Shown piece by piece: positions 54,716 through 64,000 of a DNA stretch of 64,000 bases (its first letter is position 1; each line of letters starts with the position of its first letter). Source of the DNA: Rehmannia glutinosa (lineage: Eukaryota; Streptophyta; Magnoliopsida; Lamiales; Orobanchaceae); assembly GCA_016081115.2 (NCBI GenBank), contig CM071930.1, positions 32,255,641 to 32,319,640 on the forward strand, given 5' to 3'. The position numbers were made by a program, and so were the translations under genes. The notes under the pieces were generated by a model. That model did no database searches. It saw only the letters and a list, made by a program, of their open reading frames with translations, and had not been told where the DNA came from.

Positions 54716-55898
54716 AAGTAAACAATCTTGCCCTTTTCAAACACAAAGAGAGTAGTATCAACTTTACCTCTTGTAAAACCATTTTGCAAAAGAAAAGAGC
54801 TAAGTTTATCATACCATGCACGGGGTGCTTGTTTTAAACCATACAAGGCCTTTTTAAGTTTATAAACATCATTAGGCCTAGAAAAAATTTCAAACCCCGG
54901 AGGTTGTTTTACATAGACTTCTTCTTGAATAAAACTATTTAAAAATGTGGATTTAACATCCATTTGGTAAAGCTTGAAATTTTAAAACAAGAATAGGCAA
55001 GTAAAATGCGAATAGCTTCTAAACGTGCTACGGGTGCAAATGTTTCATCATAATCAATACCTTCTTCTTGACAATACCCTTGAGCTACTAACCTTGCCTT
55101 GTTTCGGACAATGTTACCTTGATCATCGAGTTTGTTCCAGAATACCCATTTTGTACCAATAATTGTTTGAGATGGACGACAAGGTAGCAATTTCCATACA
55201 TCATTTCTTTCAAATTGATTCAACTCCTCTTGCATTTCTAAGAACCAATCCTCATCTTCAATAGCCTCCTTAGCATTTTTAGGCTCTTTTTGAGATATAA
55301 GAGCTTTCTCGGCAAATTTTCTTCGGGTCATCACTTTATCAAGGGGATCACCAATAATAAGATCTTTTGGATGATCTCCTTTAAATTTTAATGCCACGGG
55401 AAGATCCGAAGTATCACCTTTGTCTTCTTGAGGAACATTTGAAGTGGATGGTTGATCATTTGAGGTAGAAGGTTGATCATTTTGAGCATCAATTTGAACA
55501 ATGGGTTCAATAGTATCCTCTTCATCACTTTCATCATTGGGTATCCTCTCAACACCCGAGGCTTCATTGAATTTTACATGAATGGATTCTTCAACAACCA
55601 TGCTAGTCTTATTGTAAACCCAATATGCTTTGCTCTTGGTTGAATACCCCATAAATATCCCTTCATCGGCCTTAGGATCAAGTTTGTCTAATTGATCCTT
55701 TGTATTCAAAATAAAGCATTTACATCCAAATATTTTGAAGTAACTAATATTTGGAGTTCTTCCTTTCCAAAGCTCATATGGAGTTTTATTCATTTTGGGA
55801 CGAATATAAACTCGATTAATGACATAGCAAGCGGTGCTTACGGCTTCGGCCCAAAAATACTTTAGAAGTGAAAATTCATTGAGCATGGACCAACTCAT
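54712..55898 (-). pseudogene. Copia-3 integrase C-terminal part and RT N-terminal part
   Basis: The frame 55898-54939 (about 319 codons) runs from the integrase core (AEAVSTACYVINRVYIRP) through an acidic linker with IEPIVQIDAQNDQPSTSN to the RT start (ARLVAQGYCQEEGIDYDETF). A one-base change then shifts to 54963-54712 (MDVKSTFLNSFIQEEVYVKQ). It continues into the YVDD segment. Confidence 0.9.
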
Positions 55899-55901
55899 AT
55901 C

Positions 55902-56811
55902 TTAAAGTGTCCTATTCTTCCTCTCGGCTACTCCATTTTGTTGAGGTGTCCTTGGAGCCGAAAAATTGTGTGCATATCCCTTGGTTTCACAAAACTCTAA
56001 ATTCACCATCAAATCCTCCACCTCGATCACTCCGAATAGACTTAATAGTATCTTCCTTTTCATTCTCAATAAGTCTACACAACTTAATAAACTCATTAAC
56101 GGTATCGCTTTTATTTGCAAGAAAAAGAGCCCATGTATATCTAGAAAAATCATTGACAATAACGAAAGTGTAATGTTTTTCACTTAGACTAGCCGTACCA
56201 ATATCCCCATACAAATCTAAATGAAGAAGTTGTAGAGGCTTGGTTGTGGAAATTTCATTTCTGGGCTTAAAACTACTCTTAACTAATTTGTTCTTTTGAC
56301 AAGTGTCACATAAAGCCAAGATTTTCAAAATTCAATTTGGGTAGTCCTTTTACATGTTGGTTTTTGTAAATATTTTTCAAATTCTTGTATCCAACATGTC
56401 CAAGTCGCCTATGTCAAAAACTCGTTAAATCATTATTGGCGACAAGACAAGAAACATTTTGACTAACCAATCACTTGTACAAATTTTGTAAAGATTGCCT
56501 TTTCTATTTGCTTCACAAATAATTTCATTATTTTTAAGAATAAGGCATTTTTCTTTATTGAAAACAACATTATAATTTGAATCACAAAGTTGGCTAACAC
56601 TTATCAAATTAAACTTAAGCCCTTCTACTAAAAGAACATTACTAAGAGAGAAAGAAGAGTTACCAATTTCTCCATTTCCAAGAATTTTTCCTTTGCCATT
56701 GCCAAACATGACCATACTCTCTTCTTGGAGCTTGATGTTGGTAAAAAGTTCTCTCTTTCCAGTCATATGGCGTGAACACCCGCTGTCCACGAGCCATTTT
56801 GAATCCTCCAT
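55902..56811 (-). pseudogene. Copia-3 protease and integrase core
   Basis: WLVDSGCSRHMTGKRELF (protease triad DSG) at 56811; GAG-pre-integrase LKFNLISVSQLCDSNYNV; CDTCQKNKLVKSSF (zinc-binding end of HHCC) at 56328; KHYTFVIVNDFSRYTW and IRSDRGGGFDGEF with the two core Asp; and PQQNGVAERKNRTL. Frameshifts lie near 56450 and 56000, and a stop separates it from the next frame at 55902. Confidence 0.88.
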
Positions 56812-58537
56812 GGTTGTTATAGCCCCTATTACCTACAGATGAACCACTTTTAGGTACTCTATAATTTTGGGGTCCATGGGGGTTAGTCTTGAGACCTTTG
56901 GGTCTCCAAACATAGCTAAAATTATTCTTCAATTTACAATGAGCAACACAATAACCAACTTTACCACAATAAAAACAAATAAGATTGTGGGCACTACTAG
57001 CACGAACAAAAGTCGGACCTTGGTCATTTTTCTTTGAAATATGTTGAAAAGGTTTATAGCCAAGTCCTAATTTGGAATGCTCACCTCTTTGTACATCAAC
57101 AATTTTTGTAACTTTGTCCGTACTTATGTTAAAATGATGCACATCCTTTTTTAAACATTCAAGATCAATGTTTGAGCGATTGTTTTTCGGTTTCAAGAGT
57201 ATGAACTTTAGTAAGAGTAATAGCATGAGCTTTGTCAAGAGATTCATAAGAAGTAAACAATTTTTTCTTTTCAATTTTAAGCTCTTTATGCTCCTTTTTC
57301 AAAGTTTTGTATTTAACAATCAAATTTTGAAATTCAAGTTGCAATTCATCAAAATCACATTGCATTCATCAACTAAGGAGGAAGTTGAGGAGTTAGAGCG
57401 TACCTCGTTATTTTCATCGTCTATGGCCATAAGACCATATTCGGTTTCACCTTCCTCATCGGATGTGGCGAGTAGTTCATCCCAAGTTTTGACATCCGTA
57501 TTTAGAGCCTTCTTTTTTGGGAAATGTTTCTTCTTCTTTTGTTCCTCCTCGAGTTTTGGGCAATCGGCTATGAAGTACCCTGATTTTTCGCATTTAAAAT
57601 ACGAGTTGTCTCTCAGTTTTCTTGCCTTATTTTTATCCACAAGTTTTGCAAATTTCCGGACAAGTGCGGTCGTCTCTTCATCATCCTCATCATTATCATA
57701 ATAAGAATTATTAGAAGAAGATGCTAAACCTTTAGGAATATTTTGCATACCCAATTGAGTGATGGATGGTTTGGAATTTTTCCTCTCCTTGAGATAGACT
57801 TCATAAATGAGGAGATTCCCGATGAGCTCATGAGTGTTTCGTGATTTTGAGCTTCCATAATAGCCGTCACTTTTTGGACCATGAGCCGGGGAGTGCATTC
57901 AATACCTTGGTCACCTTGTCTTCTTCGGAGATGACTTTACCGAGAGCCTTTCGTGATTTTGAGCTTCCGTAATAGCCGTCACTTTTCGGACCATGAGCCA
58001 GGGAGTGCATTCAATACCTTGGTCACCTTGTCTTCTTCGGAGATGACTTTACCGAGAGCCACAAGAGGATTGACAATGTTGTCAAGCCTTTCCACCATTT
58101 TTGAAATGCTTTCACCATCATGCATATTGAAGTTTTCAAAGTCTATAACAAGCATGGTTTTTCTTGCTTGTTTGACCTTCTTGGTTCCTTCATATATAGT
58201 CTCTAATTTTTCCCAAACTTCATGTTATGCCTCTTATACGATTATACTCGGTGGCGGTAAGAGAGCAATGTAAAATATTTAAGGCCTTACCGTTTAGAGA
58301 GAAAGCCTTCTTGTCATTTTCATCGAACTCCTTGAAAGGTTTGGGAGCCGAGGTGCCGTCCTCCAGTTTCTTGGTTGGTTGAGCAACTCCTTCAATAACC
58401 ACATTCCAAATGTCAAACCCGCACCCTTGTAGAAAGCACTCCATACGGTCTTTCCAAAATGCGTAGTTGTTGGCATCGAATAGCGGTGGCTTGTTGGTGG
58501 AGGCGCCGGTGGTGAGATAAGCTTCATTCGTAGCCAT
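56812..58537 (-). pseudogene. Copia-3 Gag (broken, with internal duplication)
   Basis: Starts at the ATG at 58537 (MATNEAYLTTGASTNKPPLF). An 8-base deletion near 58225 shifts the frame. A 112-base tandem duplication lies at 57837-58060. Further on are the zinc-knuckle remnant CEKSGYFIADCP (about 57590), the acidic linker LLATSDEEGETEYG, a coiled-coil-like segment (LQLEFQNLIVKYKTLKKEHK) and a second knuckle CFYCGKVGYCVAHC in which His is replaced by Tyr-Cys. Not functional. Confidence 0.88.
57837..58060. repeat. 112-bp tandem duplication in Copia-3 gag
   Basis: 57837-57948 and 57949-58060 differ at only a few bases ('tttcgtgattttgagcttcc' opens both). It is absent from Copia-2, so it arose in this copy. 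Confidence 0.92.
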
Positions 58538-58581
58538 GGATCTTTCCTCTTTACTCGGAACGAGCTAGCCAAAGAGTTTGA

Positions 58582-58594
58582 CTTTGATACCACT
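58582..58594 (-). other. Copia-3 primer-binding site
   Basis: The minus strand reads AGTGGTATCAAAG next to the 5' LTR. Initiator tRNA-Met type with a mismatch. Confidence 0.85.
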
Positions 58595-59858
58595 TGTTAG
58601 TCCAATTGGCTACGATAATCTAGAGGGGGGGATGAATAGATTATGCCGGTTTTTCAAATTCCGCCCTCTTTTTCGAGTGTTCAAGCAAAAATAGAAACTG
58701 TAAATGCGGAAAATAAACAACACACATTAATTTAAAGAACTTCACCCCACCTAGGAACTACGTGCTCTACCACCCCAGTATATCCGGGATGGGTTTCAAA
58801 AAAGAAAAAGAAGTTTTATTAATTACCACAATTAATACAACACCACCTTTGAGGATTACCACAATCCTCTTACAACACCTTCAAGGAGATTACCACAATC
58901 TTCCTTCAACACCTATGAAGAGTACCACACTCTTCAACACCTAAGATCACCAAAGTGTGCTCTTACCACAAGAACAACAACAAGGATATCTTGTTTTTGC
59001 ATGATGGACAAAATTCAAGATTACAACTCGATAATGATAATACAAATATTGAGTGCAAGTGTAATCAAGAATGAAAAGCCTAGACCTCAAGAGTGTGCAA
59101 GTGAAAGTACTTAGGCTAATACAACAAGAGTTTTTGACAATGTGTTTGCTTGTATGCTTTTGCTTGTATATTGTGTCGTGTTGCTTGAATGGTTCCTCTA
59201 TTTATAGGAGAGGTCTTGGTTTTTGATTTCCAGACATTGGCTCCTTCTTGGAGAGTGATTTCTGCAAAAAATAATGTAATTAAACTCAAGAAATAGCTGT
59301 TAGAAATCAACCCCTTAAATTAGGGAAAAGTTGTCTGAAAACCCAACGGATAGTTTGCTGTCAAAACTGTATAGCGACCGGTCGTGCAGAGATAGAAGTT
59401 TGAAAATATTTTCACGAAAATACACAGGGGGACCGATCTATGGGGGGTCCGACCAGTCGACCCCTGTGTGGACCGGTTGGACTCGTCCAAAATACAATAC
59501 AGGGAGCTATGTAATCAAAACGCAACTCCTAGGCACCGATCGCCCTTAGCTTGATCGGTCGCCCACACCGGTCGACCTTCGGGTTGACCGGTCGCCCTCC
59601 CTGTTTTCCTTCCGTCCCATTTTTCTGTATCAAAACTCAACTCAGGTACGGGTTGCCCTATAGGGCGACCGGTCCAACACGAGACAAAAGTGTTGTCCAA
59701 TTTTTGTTGAAAATAAACTTCAAGAAATACTCCAAAAAATTAGTAAAAATATTTTATGTCGACCGAGAGTATTTGAACAACATTTAGAGACATTGTTTTG
59801 GTGTAAAAACTCATTTAAACAAAATCATCAAAATCATGATAAAAATATTTATCTAACA
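58595..59858 (-). repeat. Copia-3 5' LTR
   Basis: 1264 bp, TGTTAG...CTAACA ends. TATA box (minus TATAAATA) at 59199-59206, so U3 is 59207-59858. U3 contains the CGACCGGTCG palindrome cluster (59360-59690). Confidence 0.95.
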
Positions 59859-61305
59859 ACCGTCACACGATCATGTCCTTTATTGACATACTTGAACAAA
59901 TACTTTATCGACCTGGATTGGTTACACCATTCTACATTAATGTGAGCTCCATACTTGAGCAACAAATGACAATTGTGTGGCACAACATATATGTTGTCAA
60001 GAGGTACTCCGTTTTTTTCCACTATCCTCCCATCATTCCTACGTCTATAATATGGATAACCTTCATTATCAATAATTGTCACATCTACAAAAATTATCGG
60101 AAAATGTTTAGTGCAAATACCATCAGCCATGCACGAAGAAGTTTTTCTAGCATCACTGCATGGACCATGTATCATATGGTCCTTCACTACCGCATAATAA
60201 CATGGATTTAAACTCTCGTTGGGTATTTCAGCTGATATAATTCAATCTATATCATCTCCAATAGGATTCTTGTCTTCTTTCACCAAAAACAACAAAATAT
60301 GGGCATGAGACAAGCCACGTTTTTGAAATTCTATTGTGTATACTACTGCAATATAAAAAAAGGAAAACAAAAATAAACATATATTGGAAGAAACGGACGC
60401 TTGAAAAAAATTTATAACCTGCAACGACTTCCCCAAAGATTTTACTATGCCGAAGATATTTGATCAAAGCATCCAACTTCAGATCGGTCCTCAGGATTCA
60501 ATTTCTTTTTCTCAAGAAATCTAAAAATCTCTGGCCATTTTGGATTGCAAGTGAATATTATAAACAAATCTAGATATCCTGCCCATCAACATATAGCCAT
60601 TGCATCCTGGTAATTCTGAATCATATATCGATCACCTCCCGTGAAGCGAGAAGGTAATATAATTAATTTTCCCTGAGTACCAGAATTGATGTCTCCATGC
60701 AATAACGCGTCACTTAGACCATTATAAATGTTGCAACGCAACTTCTTCTGATGCAAACGTACATACTTTAATCGTGTTGACTCAACCATCGTATAACCAT
60801 CGACAATGAATTGCCGAAACAATCTTCTAGACGATAAAATTGTAGGAGCTTCATCTTCTCTGTCGTGTAGGCGATATGCAAAAAACTCTCTCACACTAAC
60901 AGTTTTTCTGCCTCCTGGATTCTTTTTTTTAGATTATAAAATGACATGTCTTCTCTGAAACCATCTTCACTGTACGGTAATAACAACGGATACTGTAAAG
61001 CCAAGTATGAAGCATTCAACTCATTTATCCATTTCAAACTGCAGGATTTTGTTTCGACTAATATATCCCTATCTCCTAATGCTTGATCAAAATCTCCAAC
61101 AATCAGAGCAGCAACCTCAGAACTTGAAGGCACATTGTATCTCCTAGCATCCGTACTTCGCTTACTGATTAGATGCAAATAGACATCAGGGTGACCACCT
61201 TCTCCTTTGCCATTCTAAAAGTCTTAACTACTACATTTTTTATCTAGCATTCTCTTCAAATCAATGACGACCGCTTCATGCAAATTATTATTCTCACTCC
61301 CTTGC

Positions 61306-61680
61306 CTAGAAAATAATATAGATATTATGGAATTATTACATAAAGCAATTAAAAACAAATATTGAGATTCACAAATAAACAAACCTAACAGAATTGGGCC
61401 ACTTGTTTAAATAAATTGGATTGAGTAGGATCCAATTGAAAAATGTTGGAACAGGCAGGCCCATATGGTTTATAAAAAATATATGTTATTTTATAAGGCC
61501 CAACTTTGCATGTGTTGGGTGTATAATATATCTACACGTGTAAGCTCTACAATAAATCATCAAATTTTTATTAAAAAACCGAGAAAACAAATATGCAACC
61601 ATCCGATCACAAATCAGATGGCCATAATTTATCCAACTTTTCCACTTCTTCTGGTGGAATACTCTAAAACCACTGATCAA
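61306..61680. other. Upstream flank of Helitron RepHel, no gene seen
   Basis: AT-rich. CTAG at 61306-61309 (minus TAG before GCAAGG) is a plausible splice acceptor of a first RepHel exon, but I could not find the upstream exon or the Helitron 5' TC end. Confidence 0.4.
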
Positions 61681-62070
61681 CTCTCTCTCTCTCTCTCTCT
61701 CTCACTTTCGCACCGCCAAACCCTAATGTAACCCTCCCCATCTCTCATTTCTCTCAGTCTCTTGGCAATCTCTCGATATGGCCTTAAGTTTGGGTGTACT
61801 GTTTTGAGATGGTTTTTTTGTGGGTTAATTTTTAGTTGTGTTTTGGTTCATTTTTCAACTTAGGGTTTCAAACATTAAAATGTATGAATATTCATGAGAT
61901 GGGTTTTTTGTGGGTTTTCTATCATGTTTTTGGGTTCTGTCAAAGGTGTTTCGAACATTTATAGTGTAAATCATGAAATACGGGGGTTTCTTCATAGCCA
62001 CTCGGAGTAATCCAATTTACATATATTTTAAAAACGAACTACAAAAAAACCGTATGGTTTCCCACAGACT
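61681..62070 (+). promoter_or_regulatory. Leader-like sequence: (CT)n tract and telobox
   Basis: A (CT)n run (61681-61703) is followed by 'ccgccaaaccctaatg', which holds the telobox AAACCCTA, then pyrimidine-rich sequence and a short frame from 61778 (MALSLGVLF, stop). This resembles the 5' leader of a plant housekeeping gene. No downstream exon is visible before the Gypsy LTR at 62071. Confidence 0.35.
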
Positions 62071-63981
62071 TGTAACACCCCATTTATTTTCTTTTAGAAA
62101 GAGTTTATGCCAATTACAATAATTGATTTTTATATTTATAATAAATATTGTATTGATAAGATTTTCTTTTAATTTTAGTAGGGAAATCACAATAAGGAGT
62201 TAATAATTAATTAATTAATTAATTAATTAAATTAGTAAATATTTATTATGTGTGTATATATATGTATTTATATTTTTTGAGTTAATACTACGGGGGACTT
62301 TCGATTTCAATTATACTATCATTGGGGCATATATTTAAAAAGATGAAAATATTAGGGCCTTATATTAAATATAGTACATATATATAAGGCGTATAACCCT
62401 AATAATACCTACTGTTTGCCTCACAAGAAAGAAAGAACAATCGAAAAACATTAAACAAGGAAAAGAAAAAAAAAAAACACAGAGAGAGTGCGACGCTTAG
62501 GCGATTTCCACCGATCGGTAAGCTTTATATTGGAGTTTCATTAATTTAACCAAATGTTTAGATTTGCATGTATGATTGACTTGAGAAATCTAGGCCCTGA
62601 CAATTCGGAAGACATATGCCTGAGTTCTCAAAGAATTTTCTATATAAGTGAATTTAATTGTTTATGTTTAGATGATTTTGAGTGGAATGAGTAATCATGA
62701 CACCTCTCTTAACAATTTGTTTTGAAAATGTATTCTAATCATTCAACAAGTTTTTTTTTTCCTTTTTTTCGATTTAGTTTTATATTAAGGTTTTTTATTC
62801 ATATATTTTTTTTGAACTAGATATGCCTACTGTCAGAATTAAGATTTTTCTGTGGTTATATTAGAATTCATATAGGAGGGTATTTACAAAGTCAGGAAGT
62901 TTATTTAATTAATTAGACCATCTAAAATAATCTAAGTTTTTTTTTGTGACATCATGTAATAGTTAGTCACTAGCGAGAGTTATTTTGAATGAAATTCACC
63001 TTAACATTTAGTATTAGAATTATTGACATTTTATTTCTATTTTAGATCCATTTGCTTATCACTAATTTGAGTGACTTGAGAGTTCAAACTCCAAATTCTC
63101 GAAGTCGAGGTAAGTGCATCTCTCACCTGCAATATGAATAGTCTATTTTATGTTTGTGCCATTTATTGTGTATGAGCTATGTTAGATTATGTGTTTCATA
63201 GCGGCTTTGAGTATACCTTATGGCATATTGCATAATAGATTACACGAGTAATAGTATATATATATATATATATATAGTTTTCAAAAGAATTATATTTTAG
63301 AGGTGGTATCGGGGCTCTAGACCGCATGTGAGTTTAGTTTGGGGCACCTAGTCCGCCCCTAAGGGCTCTTAGTCCGCCCTTATTAGTTATTTCGCTCCAG
63401 TGGAATTCGGTGGCTAGCTACCCCGGGTACCATTGGAGTTGCGCGCATTGATACCATGCCTGGGCCCTTATCAGTTAAATATTTATGTAAGTATGTGCAT
63501 TTAGTAGAAAATAGATATATCTTGTGCATGTTCATATAACCCTTTTTGATTGTTTTGTGAGACATGGTGTTACTTACTAAGCTGTTGCTTATAGTTTTAT
63601 TTTCTCATATTGCAGATAAATGCAAGGGTTTACTATAGACACGGAGGATAGCAGGGTGGTGCAGGGCGATAGTGGCGACGGAATCTCGGAAATTAGTTTC
63701 CGTTAGTATTTTAATTATATCGAGTTTAGACTTAATTGAAGTATTTCAGTTGCAGTTTGCGTAGACGTTTCTTCGGATAAGAACTCCTGATGACTTCTTA
63801 GTATTTCTTTATTAAAGGTTATGGGATTTCTAGCATTAACTCATTTTAGATTATAAAAAAAAAAAACATTATTCTATCTTTTCCTTTTTAACTCGAATGC
63901 TTTATCAGATGACTTTATAACTATTTAAATAGTCATAAAAAAATAAGTTAATTAACATCCCTAGGGAGGGGGGGTGTTACA
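62071..63981 (+). repeat. 5' LTR of a plus-strand Gypsy element (Tekay/Del-like)
   Basis: 1911 bp from TGTAACACCCC to GGGGGTGTTACA, 12-base inverted ends. A TATA box (TATATATAAGG, about 62379-62389) is in place. Microsatellites (ATTA)n at 62204-62232 and (TA)n at 63255-63276. The terminal sequence and the initiator tRNA-Met primer site fit Tekay/Del chromoviruses. The body lies beyond the window. Confidence 0.85.
62379..62389 (+). promoter_or_regulatory. TATA box of the Gypsy LTR
   Basis: TATATATAAGG about 310 bases into the LTR, the likely U3/R promoter of the element. Confidence 0.6.
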
Positions 63982-63985
63982 ATTA

Positions 63986-64000
63986 TGGTATCAGAGCGGG
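63986..64000 (+). other. Primer-binding site of the Gypsy element
   Basis: TGGTATCAGAGCGGG begins four bases after the LTR end. It is an exact match to the initiator tRNA-Met site TGGTATCAGAGC. Confidence 0.92.

Larger units (their letters stand above)
51351..59858 (-). mobile_element. Copia-3: complete Copia retrotransposon inserted in the Helitron Rep region
   Basis: 8508 bp with both LTRs (51351-52535 and 58595-59858), primer-binding site, gag, PR, IN, RT, RNase H and polypurine tract. The flanks are ACCGT at 51346-51350 and 59859-59863, an exact 5-base target duplication. It is the same family as Copia-2. The LTRs are very alike apart from a 79-base deletion, but gag and pol carry frameshifts. 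Confidence 0.95.
46658..61305 (-). pseudogene. Helitron RepHel (Rep plus PIF1-like helicase), split by three insertions
   Basis: Minus strand. From 61305: GGHPDVYLHLISKRSTDARR and LPYSEDGFREDMSFYN; then LPSRFTGGDRYMIQNYQDAM; the Rep part VVYTIEFQKRGLSHAHILLF with the His-x-His motif; a 73-base GT-AG intron (60418-60346); and IKYLFKYVNKGHDRVTV with the likely Tyr. After Copia-3 the Rep-helicase linker follows (SSCEAAWRLLGFEIQYKYPP). The helicase begins KLNDEQHNIYSTIMHAV. After the other two insertions come FFVYGY and GGTCKIFLW (Walker A with Cys for Gly and Ile for Thr), LIIWDDAPM (Walker B), FGRDFRLILPV, AMTINKSQGQSL and a stop at 46658-46660. Without insertions the gene is about 3.9 kb, near the family's usual length. 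Stops and the altered Walker A indicate it is dead. Confidence 0.9.

Noticed and set aside
59873..60211. 112-codon plus-strand frame
   Set aside because: Antisense of the Helitron Rep region, whose minus-strand frame carries the family motifs.

Overview
The window is nuclear DNA of a flowering plant, most likely a eudicot. It shows spliced genes with GT-AG introns, plant retrotransposon lineages (Copia, Ty3/Gypsy Tat and a Gypsy with a long LTR starting TGTAACACCCC), a FAR1-type Mutator-like element, Helitrons, hAT-like MITEs and tRNA-derived SINEs. The base composition is AT-rich. I cannot name the species. Only one host gene looks functional: an SR45a-like serine/arginine-rich splicing factor at 40972-45051 on the minus strand. 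Nearly everything else is transposable-element DNA in nested layers, mostly broken by frameshifts and stops.

Layout. 1-13246: a Sirevirus-like Copia element (Copia-1, minus strand), lacking only the outer part of its 3' LTR, with an extra 3' coding region. It is inserted in the reverse transcriptase region of Copia-2 (13247-17896 in view), which is itself inserted in the RNase H region of a Gypsy/Tat element (Tat-1, 17897 to about 22200). 22386-23740: an inverted duplication around an old Copia-1-like LTR fragment, plus a foldback MITE. 24500-27422: a truncated second Tat element with 59-bp tandem repeats. 27423-28200: AT-rich DNA with a direct repeat.

28200-37000: a Mutator-like unit. It holds a plus-strand FAR1/FHY3-type transposase pseudogene and a convergent minus-strand gene with a Ulp1 cysteine-protease end. 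Dozens of copies of a quasi-palindromic motif (AAAAGTGATACTTTT) fill their introns and spacers. 37400-40445: TIR elements, A-rich and 100-bp tandem repeats, two SINEs in opposite orientation and a Helitron 3' terminus.

40972-45137: the SR45a-like gene with TATA box. Its start codon is an exon of its own, and one base appears to be missing in its third exon. Directly upstream are MITEs nested in a MITE (45163-46566). 46658-61305: an autonomous-type Helitron RepHel gene (minus strand) broken by three clean insertions, each with a target-site duplication: a hAT-like MITE, a solo LTR and a complete 8.5-kb Copia element (Copia-3). 61680-62070: a leader-like stretch (CT tract, telobox). 62071-64000: the 5' LTR and primer-binding site of a plus-strand Gypsy element that runs off the window.

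I found no convincing new multi-gene system. The most unusual material is the motif-saturated FAR1/Ulp1 element, the clean insertion archaeology of the Helitron, and the start-codon exon of the splicing-factor gene.
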